From contig JAGHUA010000005.1 in assembly GCA_018065085.1 (NCBI GenBank), positions 57,837 through 121,836 on the forward strand: a stretch of 64,000 nucleotides of DNA, written 5' to 3'. Source of the stretch: Candidatus Liminaster caballi (GTDB lineage: Bacteria > Bacteroidota > Bacteroidia > Bacteroidales > UBA3663). Under the pieces are notes generated by a model that did not search any database, was not told where the DNA came from, and saw nothing but the letters and a program-made list of their open reading frames with translations. Shown piece by piece: positions 8,665 to 18,039 of this stretch. Made by a program: the position numbers and the translations under genes. Each line of letters starts with the position of its first letter. Within the stretch, counting starts at the first letter, position 1.

Positions 8665-8962
8665 AAAATTCGCCAGCACTTCCGAACTCCTGGGAAGTCC
8701 AAACGAAAGTTTCTCCAGCATTTCCCAACTCCTGGGAAGTCCAAACGAAAGTTTCTCCAGCATTTCCTAACTCCTGGGATGTCCAAACGAAAGTTTCTCC
8801 AGCATTTCCTAACTCCTGGGAAGTCCAAATGAAAATTTCTCCAGCATTTCCTAACTCCTGGGAAGTCCAAACGAAAGTTTCTCCAGCATTTCCTAACTCC
8901 TGGGAAGTCCAAATGAAAGTTTCTCCAGCACTTTCGAACTCCTGGGAAGCCCAAACGAAAGT
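8665..8962. repeat. 42-bp tandem repeat array 1 (about 7 units)
   Basis: Seven head-to-tail copies of a 42-bp unit containing TTTCTCCAGCATTTCCTAAC then TCCTGGGAAGTCCAAACGAA, with 1-4 substitutions per copy. The outer copies are the most diverged. Read on the minus strand the unit is clearly related to the array at 36.85-37.17 kb. The spacing is uninterrupted and there are no unique spacers, so it is not CRISPR. Confidence 0.9.
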
Positions 8963-9146
8963 TTTTTGAACAACCTCAAATAATCACAAATGAGCCACGA
9001 ATTATTCTATCGCGAGTGAACTCCATCAAAGGAAATCAGAGAAAATCAAACAATAGCCAAAAAGTTGATTTCTTTTGAATTCCTATGATGGAGAACAAAA
9101 AACTCGAATGATGGAGAACTAAAAAACTCGAATAATAAAAAGATTA

Positions 9147-12047
9147 TCAATAGCCGAAGACGTCTTCGAGAGTCAGCTTGTTGACCTTACCGAGCGACTG
9201 GAAGAACTTGAGATCGACCTGCTTAGGATCGCTCACGAGGACGATGGAATACTGGCGGTCACGCACATACTGTTGCTGGAACGCAACGACATCGGCGAGG
9301 GTGAGCGACTGAGTCTTGAGGAAAATAGCCTTGTCGGGATCCTCAGAGAGACCGAGGTCCTGAGCATTGATGTAAGACCAGAGATAGGCGGAGCGAGTGG
9401 TGCGCTGCGTGCGCATACGGCTCTGGAGGCCGGAGAGCGCATTCTGGAAGGCTGGCTCGGACTCAGGCATCTGATTGATGATCTCGTCGAAATGGGTGTA
9501 TGCCTCAGGGAGCTTATCGTTCTGTGTGGTGATCATAGCAGCGAGGCTATAGGACTTACCGGGGAGATTTGGCGAAGAGAGCCATGCATTGGCACTGTAG
9601 GCAAGACCGCGTGTCTCACGCATCTCCTGGAAGACGATCGAGTTCATGCTGCCGCCAAAGTACTCGTTATAGAGCGAGAGGACAGGCTCGATGGCAGGCT
9701 CGTAGGTCATCTGGAGATTGGTGAACTTGAACATCATGCTGTTATTGGCTGTATATGGCACGAAGTTCGTGGCGGTCTCAGCTGTGGCGAGCATAGGGAA
9801 GTCGCGATTCTGAGGCGCATCGACGAGCACGTCGGCGGTCTGATGATGCTGATCGACGAGAGCAGCGACCTCAGCCATCGGACGAGGGCCATAGTACATC
9901 ACGCGATGACGGAGCGAGGCAAGTCCGTGGAGGCAGTCGGTGAGCTGACTGGCTGGCATGGCGCGAAGCTGGGCATCTGTGAGGTTATGTGCCTTGACAT
10001 ACTCAGGACCATAGACGGTGTATGAGCGGAGGGCATTGAACACCGATCCCTGGGAGAGCTTGCGGTTGGCACGAGCCTTCTGGATCTGATCGAGATAGAC
10101 GGAATAGACCTGCTCGTCGGGCTGGGCATCGTTGAGCACCTTGTCGAGAAGGGCGAGAGCAGCAGGGAGGTTCTCATCGAGGCCTGAGAGGGTCACATAG
10201 AAACGACGTGCTCCGCACGAGATATTGGCCGAGCAGCCGAGACGATAGAGCTCCTTCTGGAGCTGTTCGGGTGTGAGATCTGAGGTGCCGAGATAGTCAG
10301 TATATTCGCTGACGAGAGGCAGTGTCGGATCGGCATCGGCTCCCATCTCATAGAGATATTCGAGCTCGAAGGTCTGGTTGGTCTCGTTCTGACGATAGAG
10401 CATCTGCTGGCCATGGGCGAGCGTGGTCTTGGCTATATCGGCATCAAAATCGACAAAGACAGGCTCGATTGGAGCCACTTCGGTCTGGGCAATGTCCTGG
10501 ACGAACTGGCTGACAGCATCGCGGTTGGCAACGACCGGGGTGATGACAGGCTTGTCGATGCGACGGATGTTGGGATCCTCAGCCTGACGCTTATAGACAC
10601 AGACGTAATTGTCGTCGCGGAGATACTGATTGGCGAAGTCGATGATGTCCTGCTTGGTGATGCGCTCAAGACGTGACATGGACGATACGAAATGCTGCCA
10701 CGACTCGCCATTGATGAAGGCATTGACGAACATATTGGCACGCGAGCCGTTGTCTTCGAGCTGCTTCTGCTCAGAGAGCTTATAGTCGGTGAGGACGGAA
10801 GAGAGGAGCTCATTGTCGAACTCGCCGGCACGGAGCTTGGCAAGCTCAGAGAGGATGAGCTGGCGCACATCATCGAGCGACTGGCCAGGGAGTGGCATGC
10901 CATAGGTCATGAAGGCAGAATAGTCGGAACGATCATAGACGAACGACTGGGCTGCCATGACGCGCTGGGCCTGGTTGAGGTCGAGATCGAAGAGACCTGC
11001 CTTGCCGTTGAAGATGAGGGCTGAGACGAAATTGAGCATCTCGGCCTGATCGGTGGCTGCACCCTCGAAACGCCAAGCCATCATTACGTTCTCGGCCTCC
11101 TGACCAAGGACATCGCGATACTGAGGTGCGGTAATAGGAGCCTCTGCCTCGAACGCACGCGGCGTGAGGTCGGTGCCCGGCTGCCATGAGCCGAAATGAC
11201 GACGGATGACATCGATCATCTGATCAGGATCGAAATCGCCCGAGAGGCAGATGGCTACGTTGTTAGGCACATACCACTTGTTGAAGTAGTTGCGGATATT
11301 GATGATCGATGGATTCTTGAGATGCTCCTGAGTGCCGATGGCGGTCTGCTGACCGTAGGCGTGATGAGGATAGAGCATCTGGTCGAGAGCCTCGAACTCC
11401 TTGCGCTGGTCGCGTACCATGGACATGTTCTTCTCCTCATAGACGGCCTCAAGCTCGGTGTGGAAGAGACGGAACACAGGGTTCTGGAAGCGGTCGGCCT
11501 GGATGCGCGCCCAGTTCTCGACCTGATTGCTCGGGATGTTCTCGACATAGCAGGTGACGTCCTCTGAGGTATAGGCATTGGTGCCGGATGCGCCGATGAT
11601 GGACATGAGCTTGTCATACTCATTAGGGATGGCGTACTGGGCAGCGACGCCTGAGATTGAGTCGATGACATGATAGAGAGCACGGCGCTCAGCCTCGTCG
11701 GTGAGGGTGCGATAGTGCTCGAAGAGTGTGGTGATGGAATCGAGCAACGGACGCTCGGCCTCATAGTCCTGGGTGCCGAAATGTGTGGTGCCCTTGAACA
11801 TAAGGTGTTCGAGATAATGGGCAAGACCTGTGGTCTCGGCAGGATCGTTCTTGCTGCCTGTGCGGACAGCGATATAGGTCTGGATACGCGGTTCTTCGCG
11901 ATTGACGGTCATATAGACCTTTAAGCCGTTGGGAAGGGTGTAGATGCGAGCATTGAGCGGATCGCCGGCTACGGTCTCATATTCGCCTGTGCCTGTGCAT
12001 GAGAAGAGAAGGCAGAGGAGAGAGAGGAGTGTGAGAAAGCGGGACAT
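9147..12047 (-). CDS. M16 family zinc metallopeptidase, lipoprotein
   Basis: A 966-residue pitrilysin/M16-type peptidase. A lipoprotein signal (MSRFLTLLSLLCLLFSC) places it in the envelope. The inverted zinc motif HYLEH lies near residue 82 with a downstream metal-ligand Glu region. The size fits two fused M16 halves; the second half (from about residue 530) lacks an HxxEH and is probably the structural partner domain. The start is set at the ATG 12047, since the track start is a TTG two codons upstream of it. It follows the three Skp genes in the same direction with a 9-bp gap, suggesting a role in envelope protein turnover. Confidence 0.88.
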   Translation of the reverse strand: MSRFLTLLSLLCLLFSCTGTGEYETVAGDPLNARIYTLPNGLKVYMTVNREEPRIQTYIAVRTGSKNDPAETTGLAHYLEHLMFKGTTHFGTQDYEAERPLLDSITTLFEHYRTLTDEAERRALYHVIDSISGVAAQYAIPNEYDKLMSIIGASGTNAYTSEDVTCYVENIPSNQVENWARIQADRFQNPVFRLFHTELEAVYEEKNMSMVRDQRKEFEALDQMLYPHHAYGQQTAIGTQEHLKNPSIINIRNYFNKWYVPNNVAICLSGDFDPDQMIDVIRRHFGSWQPGTDLTPRAFEAEAPITAPQYRDVLGQEAENVMMAWRFEGAATDQAEMLNFVSALIFNGKAGLFDLDLNQAQRVMAAQSFVYDRSDYSAFMTYGMPLPGQSLDDVRQLILSELAKLRAGEFDNELLSSVLTDYKLSEQKQLEDNGSRANMFVNAFINGESWQHFVSSMSRLERITKQDIIDFANQYLRDDNYVCVYKRQAEDPNIRRIDKPVITPVVANRDAVSQFVQDIAQTEVAPIEPVFVDFDADIAKTTLAHGQQMLYRQNETNQTFELEYLYEMGADADPTLPLVSEYTDYLGTSDLTPEQLQKELYRLGCSANISCGARRFYVTLSGLDENLPAALALLDKVLNDAQPDEQVYSVYLDQIQKARANRKLSQGSVFNALRSYTVYGPEYVKAHNLTDAQLRAMPASQLTDCLHGLASLRHRVMYYGPRPMAEVAALVDQHHQTADVLVDAPQNRDFPMLATAETATNFVPYTANNSMMFKFTNLQMTYEPAIEPVLSLYNEYFGGSMNSIVFQEMRETRGLAYSANAWLSSPNLPGKSYSLAAMITTQNDKLPEAYTHFDEIINQMPESEPAFQNALSGLQSRMRTQRTTRSAYLWSYINAQDLGLSEDPDKAIFLKTQSLTLADVVAFQQQYVRDRQYSIVLVSDPKQVDLKFFQSLGKVNKLTLEDVFGY

Positions 12048-12055
12048 AAGCAAAA

Positions 12056-12568
12056 TCAGTTTTTAGAAGTGAGGAGAGAGAGGACGTCATCGTAGATGTT
12101 GATGACATGGGTAGGCGAAGCATAGAGAAGAGCATCGCTGCCGGAGTCGAGGACATAGATGAGGCCCTTCTCTTCGCTGACCTGACGGATGGCATCGTTG
12201 ACACGGGCACGGAGCGGCTCGGTGAGTGCGTCCTGCTTCTTGGCAAGGTCGGCAGCGGCCTCACGGCGCATGGCCTGGATGCGGAGCTGGAGCTGATCGA
12301 TCTCCTGGATGCGGGCATCCTGGATGTTCTGTGGCAGACGGTCACGGTCGGTGAGATAGTTTGAGACCTTGCTCTGATATTCGTCCTCAAGCTTTGAAAG
12401 CTCGGTCTGGTAGGCTCCCTGAAGGAAGTCGATCTGGGTCTGGATCTGTACGGACTCAGGCAGAGCGCGGAACACAGACTTGATATCGAGAATGCCTACG
12501 TTTAAATCCTGAGCCATGGCCCACACCGAAGTGAGGACCATGACAAGTGTGAGAGATATGCGGTGCAT
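12056..12568 (-). CDS. OmpH/Skp-family periplasmic chaperone, copy 3
   Basis: A 170-residue Skp/OmpH-like protein. The signal peptide MHRISLTLVMVLTSVWAMAQ is followed by a short beta segment (VGILDIKSVF) and a charged coiled coil of about 90 residues. It ends with a small domain (GLIYVLDSGSDALLYASP). Skp trimers hold unfolded outer-membrane proteins for BamA. The start is placed at 12568, because the track start 11 codons upstream would bury the signal peptide. It is the most 3' of three adjacent paralogues, 19 bp after the previous one. Confidence 0.85.
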   Translation of the reverse strand: MHRISLTLVMVLTSVWAMAQDLNVGILDIKSVFRALPESVQIQTQIDFLQGAYQTELSKLEDEYQSKVSNYLTDRDRLPQNIQDARIQEIDQLQLRIQAMRREAAADLAKKQDALTEPLRARVNDAIRQVSEEKGLIYVLDSGSDALLYASPTHVINIYDDVLSLLTSKN

Positions 12569-12587
12569 TGTGATGATCAGAGGGGGA

Positions 12588-13103
12588 TTACTTGATACCA
12601 AGCTCTTTCTTTACGAGAGGAGCGACATCGACTGTGGTCTTAGGGTCGAAGTAGGCGATGCCATTGGCTGCCATCTGGAAGATGTAGGTGAAGCCCTCGC
12701 GCTCGCCTACGGTCTGAATGGCCTTGGCAATCTTCTCCATGATTGGAGCAATCTTGGCCTGCTGCTGCTGCTGATAGTCGCGCTGTGCCATCTGCTGGAA
12801 GTTCTGGATGCGATCCTGGAGCTGCTGTACCTCCTGATAGCGTGCCTCGACGATGGCCTGTGGGAGTGAGTCGGCCTGAGCCTGGAGTTCGGCATACTTC
12901 TTCTGGAACTCCTCGCCCATAGTGGCAATCTGTGACTCGTACTTGCTCTGGAGGTCTTCGAGTTCCTTCTGTGCCTGTTTGGTCTCTGGAAGTTCGAAGA
13001 GGATCTCCTGAGAGTCAACGTTTCCGAACTTGAATGTGGTCTGGGCATCGATGTTGGTGAGACCCATGATAGCAACGACAGCTGCGATAATGATCTTTTT
13101 CAT
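12588..13103 (-). CDS. OmpH/Skp-family periplasmic chaperone, copy 2
   Basis: A 171-residue Skp/OmpH paralogue. The signal peptide is MKKIIIAAVVAIMGLTNIDAQ and the mature part opens with FKFGNVDSQEILFELPE. A Gln-rich coiled coil (RDYQQQQQAKI) spans about residues 45-125, and the C-terminal domain contains FTYIFQMAANGIAYFDP. It is the middle of three tandem copies beside bamA. Its upstream leader carries a 9-bp tandem repeat. Confidence 0.88.
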   Translation of the reverse strand: MKKIIIAAVVAIMGLTNIDAQTTFKFGNVDSQEILFELPETKQAQKELEDLQSKYESQIATMGEEFQKKYAELQAQADSLPQAIVEARYQEVQQLQDRIQNFQQMAQRDYQQQQQAKIAPIMEKIAKAIQTVGEREGFTYIFQMAANGIAYFDPKTTVDVAPLVKKELGIK

Positions 13104-13121
13104 AAATTATTGTTTTTTTGA

Positions 13122-13193
13122 TTATTGGACTTATTGGACTAATTAGGCTTATTCGGCTTATTAGGCTTATTAGGCTAATTCGGCTAATTAAAA
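13122..13193. repeat. 9-bp tandem repeat (TTATTNGGC), 8 units
   Basis: Eight contiguous 9-mers, TTATTGGAC, TTATTGGAC, TAATTAGGC, TTATTCGGC and so on, fill the gap between Skp copies 1 and 2. They lie in the transcribed leader of copy 2. Variable copy number could alter spacing between the two genes. Confidence 0.85.
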
Positions 13194-13217
13194 AAAATGA
13201 AGAATCAGAGTGGGGGC

Positions 13218-13727
13218 TTAATAGCCGAGTTTGCTGAGAACCTCCTTGGAGATGTCGATCTTTGGAGAGGCGAAAATGATGGACTCGGCCGAAGAGCGGT
13301 CGATGACCATGGAGTAGTTGTTGCGCTCGGCAATCTCCTTGACAGCATTGTAGATGTCGTCCTGGATATGGCTGACGAGAGCGTTGCGCTTCTGATAGAG
13401 TTCGCCCTCAGGACCGAAATACTTGACGCGAAGATCCTGGACCTGCTTCTCCTTGGCAACGATGGCGTTCTCGCGATCGGTCTTCTGCTCGGCTGTGAGG
13501 AACACCATATCGGCCTGATACTGCTTATACATGCTCTCGGCCTCGCTGGCAAGGGCCTCGACCTCGCTCTGCCAACGCTTGGAGATCTGTTCGAGCTGTT
13601 CGTTGGCCATCTCGTACTGTGGAATCTTCTTGAGTATATAGTCCATATCGATGAGGGCATACTTCTGAGCAAAGGCAGACAGGCTGCAACCGATGGCCAT
13701 GAGGCAAATCAAAACGAGCTTTTTCAT
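13218..13727 (-). CDS. OmpH/Skp-family periplasmic chaperone, copy 1
   Basis: A 169-residue Skp/OmpH paralogue, closest to bamA. The signal peptide MKKLVLICLMAIGCSLSAFA ends at an AQ cleavage site. KYALIDMDYILKKIPQYE follows, then a coiled coil to about residue 120 and a C-terminal NNYSMVIDRSSAESIIFASP domain. The position straight after bamA (72-bp gap) is the usual Bacteroidetes arrangement and supports a periplasmic outer-membrane-protein chaperone role. Confidence 0.9.
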   Translation of the reverse strand: MKKLVLICLMAIGCSLSAFAQKYALIDMDYILKKIPQYEMANEQLEQISKRWQSEVEALASEAESMYKQYQADMVFLTAEQKTDRENAIVAKEKQVQDLRVKYFGPEGELYQKRNALVSHIQDDIYNAVKEIAERNNYSMVIDRSSAESIIFASPKIDISKEVLSKLGY

Positions 13728-13799
13728 AACTGTGATGTTTATTGGTTTTCGCTATTATGACTCATATATATATAATAGGTTTAATCCGCGCGCGTCAGA

Positions 13800-16463
13800 T
13801 CAGAACTCCTGACCGATGACGAAGTGGAAGTTGGCACCGCTGTCGCGCTTCGAACCGAAGGTCTTGTCGAAGCCATAGCCCCAGTCGATGCCGAGCATGC
13901 CGATCATAGGAAGGAAGATGCGGACACCGGCGCCGGCAGAACGTTTGAGAGCAAATGGATTGAAGTACTTGAAGTCGGTCCAGGCATTACCAGCCTCAAC
14001 GAAGGCAAGGCCGTAGATGGTGCTGGAAGACTCGAGCATGAATGGGAAGCGGAGCTCGGCCACGAATCGGGCGTAGCAGGTGGCAACATCGCCATAGGAC
14101 TGAGTGAGCGAGCCGTTCTCATAGCCACGCAGCGGGATGTACTCGGTGATGTAGGACGATGAGTAGTAGGAGTTGCCGTCGCCACCCATATAGTAGCTGT
14201 CGAACGGAGATACCTTGTTAGGATTGTAGTGACCGAGGAAGCCCATGTCGGAACGGGTGTGGAACACGAGGGTGTGCTGACCCGATGTGAGCGGAGTGAA
14301 GGTCTTGGTAGAGAACTTGATCTTATAGAACTCAAGCCACTTCATCTTGTCCTTGGAATACTTCTCCTGGGCAGCGAGCTTGTCGGCATCCTGGAAGAGT
14401 GAGTAAGGTGGCGCCATCTCGACATCGAGAGTGAAGGTCGAGCCCGAACGGGTGTAGTACGGATTGTCGATAGAGTTGCGCGAGAGGATGGCCTCAAGCG
14501 AAAGGGAGTTGGACGTACCGTTCTGAACAGGGAAATACTGCCAGTCCTTGAGGATATAGACATGGTAGTTGAGCATGGTCTGGAGAGTGAAGTAGTCATC
14601 AGGCCAGCTGAGACGCTTGCCGAAACCAAGCGATGCACCAATCATCTGAATGGACTTGTCAGGGTCGATGGCATAGTCGTACATGTTGGAGCCTCCGTAA
14701 CCGCCATAGCCGTAACCATAGCCATAACCGTAGCCGTAGCCATAGCCGCCGTAGTAGTTGCTATACTGGTTGTTATAGTAGTTGGAGTTGATATCGGACT
14801 GACGAGAGTAATAGACCGACATGCTGAGCGAGTTAGGACGCTTGCCGCCGAACCATGGGTTGACATACTGCATTGAGTATGACTGATAATACTTGGCATT
14901 GGTCTGGGCTGCGATGGTGAAGGTCTCGCCCTCGCCACTCGGATAGATGCCGTGATAGCGCTCAGGATGGAAGAGGTCCTTCATTGAGATATTGGTGAGC
15001 TTGAGCGAGATACGGCCGATGAGACCGGTGGCGCCCCAACCGAGAGAGAACTCAACCTGGTCGTTGGCCTTGGACTCAAGATCATAGACGATATCGACGG
15101 TGCCGTCCTCGACATTAGGCACAGGGCGCGGATTCATCTTCTCAGGATCGAAGTGACCGGTCTGGGCAAGCTCGCGTACGGAACGGATGAGGTCGGACTT
15201 GGAGAAGAGTTCGCCAGGACGGGTGCGGAGCTCACGGCGCACGACATGCTCGTAGAGACGGTCGTTGCCATTGATCACTACCTTGTTGATATGGGCCTGA
15301 GGACCCTCGGTGACACGCAATTCAAGATCGACCGAATCGCCCTCGATATTGACCTCAATAGGCTCCATGCGGAAGAAGAGATAGCCCTGATCCATATAGA
15401 GAGTGCCGATGCCGTCCTCGTCGGTGTTGATGCGCTTATCGAGCTTGACCTGATTATAGACATCACCCTTCTTCATCTGAAGGAATGCCATGATGCGCTC
15501 GGTAGGCTCAACAGAGTTGCCCACCACAGAGATGTCGCGGACATAATAGCGCTGACCCTCCTCAAGATGGATGCTGATATCGACATGCTTATCGTCGAAG
15601 CGTGACACGGTGTCGCTGATGATGCGCACATCGCGATAGCCCAGCTCATGATACTTCTCGATGAGAGCCTTCTTGTCGGCCTTATAGAGATCGTCGGTGA
15701 ACTTCTTGGCACGGAACATATTATACCACTTATGACGTGCATTGGTCTTCTTCATGGCGCGGTTGGCACCACGGTAGGTCATGTAAGGCTTCTTGACCAC
15801 AGGCCACATCTTCGTGCCCACTGAGTCCCAATGGGCAAGACCGTCGATGGCAAGCTCATGGATCTTGACCTTCTCGTGCTTATCGACATAGACGGTGAGG
15901 GTGACCATGTTCTCGCCAAGATCAGAGTCGTTCTGATAGATCTCGACATCGGCATTCTTATAGCCCTTGTCGTCGTAATAGCGCTTGATGACCTTTTTGG
16001 CACGGTCGATGATGTTAGGCGTGACCTGGCTGCCCTTGGCCATGCCGATCTGGATGTCGAGATCCTCTCGCTCGGACTTCTTGACACCATCGTACTCGAT
16101 GTCGGCAATGCGCGGACGCTGGGTCAGGGCAATCTTGATCCAGCAGTCTTCGCCACGGACCTTCTCAAGAGTGATGCGCACATCGCTGAAGAGTCCCTGA
16201 CGCCAGAAACGCTTGATGGCCTGGGTGACCTCATCGCCCGGCACGGAGATCTTCTGACCGACAGAGAGACCTGAGAATCCGATTAGGACATAGTCCTCAT
16301 AGTTGTCGGCACCAGTGACCTCGATGCCCTGGATTGTATATTTCTTGGCTACCTGGCTGGTATGGTTGACGGTGGGATTGAACACCGTGTCATTGGCGGC
16401 TTCCTGTGCCAGCAGACTGGTGGCAGTGAAGATCGAAAGAATCAGCAGACTTAACTTTCTCAT
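13800..16463 (-). CDS. bamA: BamA/Omp85 outer membrane protein assembly factor
   Basis: An 887-residue Omp85 protein: signal peptide (MRKLSLLILSIFTATSLLAQ), five POTRA-like repeats over about residues 40-460, and a 16-strand barrel to the C-terminal aromatic residue (FVIGQEF). It is the catalytic core of the BAM machine. An unusual Gly-Tyr run (GYGYGYGYGYGYGYGG) sits near residues 570-590, predicted in an extracellular loop of the barrel and coded by a GGYTAY hexamer repeat. It lies between uppS and the Skp cluster. Length and context make the assignment firm. Confidence 0.93.
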   Translation of the reverse strand: MRKLSLLILSIFTATSLLAQEAANDTVFNPTVNHTSQVAKKYTIQGIEVTGADNYEDYVLIGFSGLSVGQKISVPGDEVTQAIKRFWRQGLFSDVRITLEKVRGEDCWIKIALTQRPRIADIEYDGVKKSEREDLDIQIGMAKGSQVTPNIIDRAKKVIKRYYDDKGYKNADVEIYQNDSDLGENMVTLTVYVDKHEKVKIHELAIDGLAHWDSVGTKMWPVVKKPYMTYRGANRAMKKTNARHKWYNMFRAKKFTDDLYKADKKALIEKYHELGYRDVRIISDTVSRFDDKHVDISIHLEEGQRYYVRDISVVGNSVEPTERIMAFLQMKKGDVYNQVKLDKRINTDEDGIGTLYMDQGYLFFRMEPIEVNIEGDSVDLELRVTEGPQAHINKVVINGNDRLYEHVVRRELRTRPGELFSKSDLIRSVRELAQTGHFDPEKMNPRPVPNVEDGTVDIVYDLESKANDQVEFSLGWGATGLIGRISLKLTNISMKDLFHPERYHGIYPSGEGETFTIAAQTNAKYYQSYSMQYVNPWFGGKRPNSLSMSVYYSRQSDINSNYYNNQYSNYYGGYGYGYGYGYGYGYGGYGGSNMYDYAIDPDKSIQMIGASLGFGKRLSWPDDYFTLQTMLNYHVYILKDWQYFPVQNGTSNSLSLEAILSRNSIDNPYYTRSGSTFTLDVEMAPPYSLFQDADKLAAQEKYSKDKMKWLEFYKIKFSTKTFTPLTSGQHTLVFHTRSDMGFLGHYNPNKVSPFDSYYMGGDGNSYYSSSYITEYIPLRGYENGSLTQSYGDVATCYARFVAELRFPFMLESSSTIYGLAFVEAGNAWTDFKYFNPFALKRSAGAGVRIFLPMIGMLGIDWGYGFDKTFGSKRDSGANFHFVIGQEF

Positions 16464-16493
16464 TATATATATTTAGTAGTGGCGTGTGTGTGG

Positions 16494-17246
16494 TTACTTG
16501 TTTTCGGCCTGAACCTGTGCGGAGGTCTTGCCAAAGCGGCGTTCGCGGCTCTGATAATCGACAATGGCATCGAACAGCTCAGCCTCGCCAAAATCGGGCC
16601 AGTAGATGTCTGTGAAATAGAGCTCGCTATAGGCGATCTGCCACAGGAGATAGTTGGAGATGCGCTGCTCTCCACCGGTGCGGATGAGGAGCTCGGGATC
16701 AGGGATGCCATCGGTGCAGAGACGCTGTGAGACAGCCTGCTCATCGACCTGATCAGGGGTGATACGACCGGCAGCAACGTCGTGAGCAAGGCGTTGTGCC
16801 ATACGTGTGATCTCCCAGCGGCTGGAATAGCTGATGGCAAGGATGAGCGAACCGTATTTGCAATGCGCTGTCTTGGCAATACAGTCATCGAGCGCCTGGC
16901 GAGCACTGGCAGGCAGACGATCCATGTCGCCAATGACCTTGAGGCTGATGTCGTGGTCGAGGAGGTTCTGGGTCTCGCGCTGGACAGCAAAACCGATGAG
17001 ATACATGAGGGCATCAATCTCCTTCTGCGGACGGTTCCAGTTCTCAGTGGAGAAGGTGTAACATGTCACATAGCGGATGCCGAGCTTGTTGGCGGCTTCG
17101 AGCATGGTGTGAAGAGCATCGACGCCGGCACGATGGCCCTCGCTGCGGTCACGGCCCTGAGCCTTGGCCCAGCGTCCGTTGCCGTCCATGATGATTGCCA
17201 CATGACGAGGCACTCGGTTCATATCAATCTGATCAATTGTTGCCAT
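16494..17246 (-). CDS. uppS: Isoprenyl transferase (undecaprenyl diphosphate synthase)
   Basis: A 250-residue cis-prenyltransferase. The signature HVAIIMDGNGRWAKAQGRDR near residue 15 carries the catalytic Asp. CYTFSTENWNRP near residue 75 and LLIRTGGEQRISNYLLWQ near residue 190 are the other conserved blocks. It condenses isopentenyl diphosphate units to make the C55 carrier for peptidoglycan and surface glycans. It lies 30 bp upstream of bamA on the same strand. Confidence 0.95.
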   Translation of the reverse strand: MATIDQIDMNRVPRHVAIIMDGNGRWAKAQGRDRSEGHRAGVDALHTMLEAANKLGIRYVTCYTFSTENWNRPQKEIDALMYLIGFAVQRETQNLLDHDISLKVIGDMDRLPASARQALDDCIAKTAHCKYGSLILAISYSSRWEITRMAQRLAHDVAAGRITPDQVDEQAVSQRLCTDGIPDPELLIRTGGEQRISNYLLWQIAYSELYFTDIYWPDFGEAELFDAIVDYQSRERRFGKTSAQVQAENK

Positions 17247-17304
17247 ATAGTCGTTGATGATACGGTATTGTTAGTGATACGGTATGTTGTTAATACGTTG
17301 TTGA

Positions 17305-17967
17305 CTAGAAACTGTTCTGGTTGTGACACTCGACGCATCGCTCCTTGAAGTCGAAGGTGAGACTCAATGTGAGCGATCCGATCCAGTCGGTGTTCATCGG
17401 CATCGTGGTGCCCATGCCATAGGGATCGTCAATGCGGTCGGTAGCATCGTTCATCACCTTGGTGAAAAGGCAGGTGAGCTGTGCGTTCCATCGCGGTGAC
17501 ATCTTCCATTTCATGCCCAAGCCCATAGGAATGGTGAGCGAGGCATTGCGAGCCATGCCGAAACCCACGCCCATGGTGAGGAAGGGTGCCAGACGATGCT
17601 TCTCGCGGTAGTCACTGCCAAAACCGTAGTTCCAGAACGTGATCTCGGGACGGAAAGCCAGTTGCCACAGACGGCTGTCGAACGTGAGATGCTGACCGTC
17701 GGGAAAGGCGTTGTCGAAATCGTGACTGTCGCCCTGGAGCTTGCTGGCCGAGACATCGAGCGCCAAGGCCCAGCGCAGGTTGAGATTGTAGCGCCAGATG
17801 AGATCGAACGCCAATCCCGGATTATAGACCGCACTGCTGCGGTTGATATCGCCATAAGCCCAACTCGTGCCCACTCCCCCACCGATCTCATAGAGATACT
17901 CCTTGTCCTGAGCCTTGAGGCAAGGCACAAGAAAAAGAAGCAGGAGAAAGAGGACTAGAGGCTTCAT
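17305..17967 (-). CDS. DUF6089-type outer membrane beta-barrel protein
   Basis: A 220-residue exported protein with signal peptide MKPLVLFLLLLFLVPCLKA. Alternating aromatic/glycine beta segments (YEIGGGVGTSWAYGD; APFLTMGVGFGMARNA; SLTLSLTFDF) fit a small outer-membrane barrel. The gene order beside uppS and bamA is the usual location of DUF6089 in Bacteroidetes. The mature protein ends in an unusual ERCVECHNQNSF tail with a CxxCH motif, which in isolation is too weak to call haem binding. Function is unknown. Confidence 0.78.
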   Translation of the reverse strand: MKPLVLFLLLLFLVPCLKAQDKEYLYEIGGGVGTSWAYGDINRSSAVYNPGLAFDLIWRYNLNLRWALALDVSASKLQGDSHDFDNAFPDGQHLTFDSRLWQLAFRPEITFWNYGFGSDYREKHRLAPFLTMGVGFGMARNASLTIPMGLGMKWKMSPRWNAQLTCLFTKVMNDATDRIDDPYGMGTTMPMNTDWIGSLTLSLTFDFKERCVECHNQNSF

Positions 17968-18039
17968 GATTTTAATTTGACGATTTGACTATTTGCGATT
18001 GGAGGATGAATGACTGTCAACTAATAGCTCTTGCCAAAG

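Larger units (their letters stand above)
8240..9146. other. 907-bp non-coding gap between convergent genes
   Basis: This gap separates the LicC-like gene (+) and the M16 peptidase (-), both ending here. It holds a 24-bp inverted repeat (8338/8470), an AT-rich core between the arms, the 42-bp array (about 8665-8962), and a twice-repeated ATGATGGAGAAC..AAAAACTCGAAT unit near 9086-9135. The ORFs predicted across the array are products of the 42-bp (14-codon) period and are not supported as genes. Confidence 0.7.

Noticed and set aside
8431-8954. ORFs of 110 and 126 aa across the first 42-bp array.
   Set aside because: They exist because 42 is a multiple of three. The repeated FPGVRKCWRNF has no start signal, and array 2 gives a different sequence.
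8665-8962. CRISPR array.
   Set aside because: Units are contiguous with no unique spacers, and no cas genes are present.
17305-17340. Haem-binding CxxCH at the C-terminus of the DUF6089 protein.
   Set aside because: A single motif in the last residues of a barrel protein, with no other cytochrome feature.
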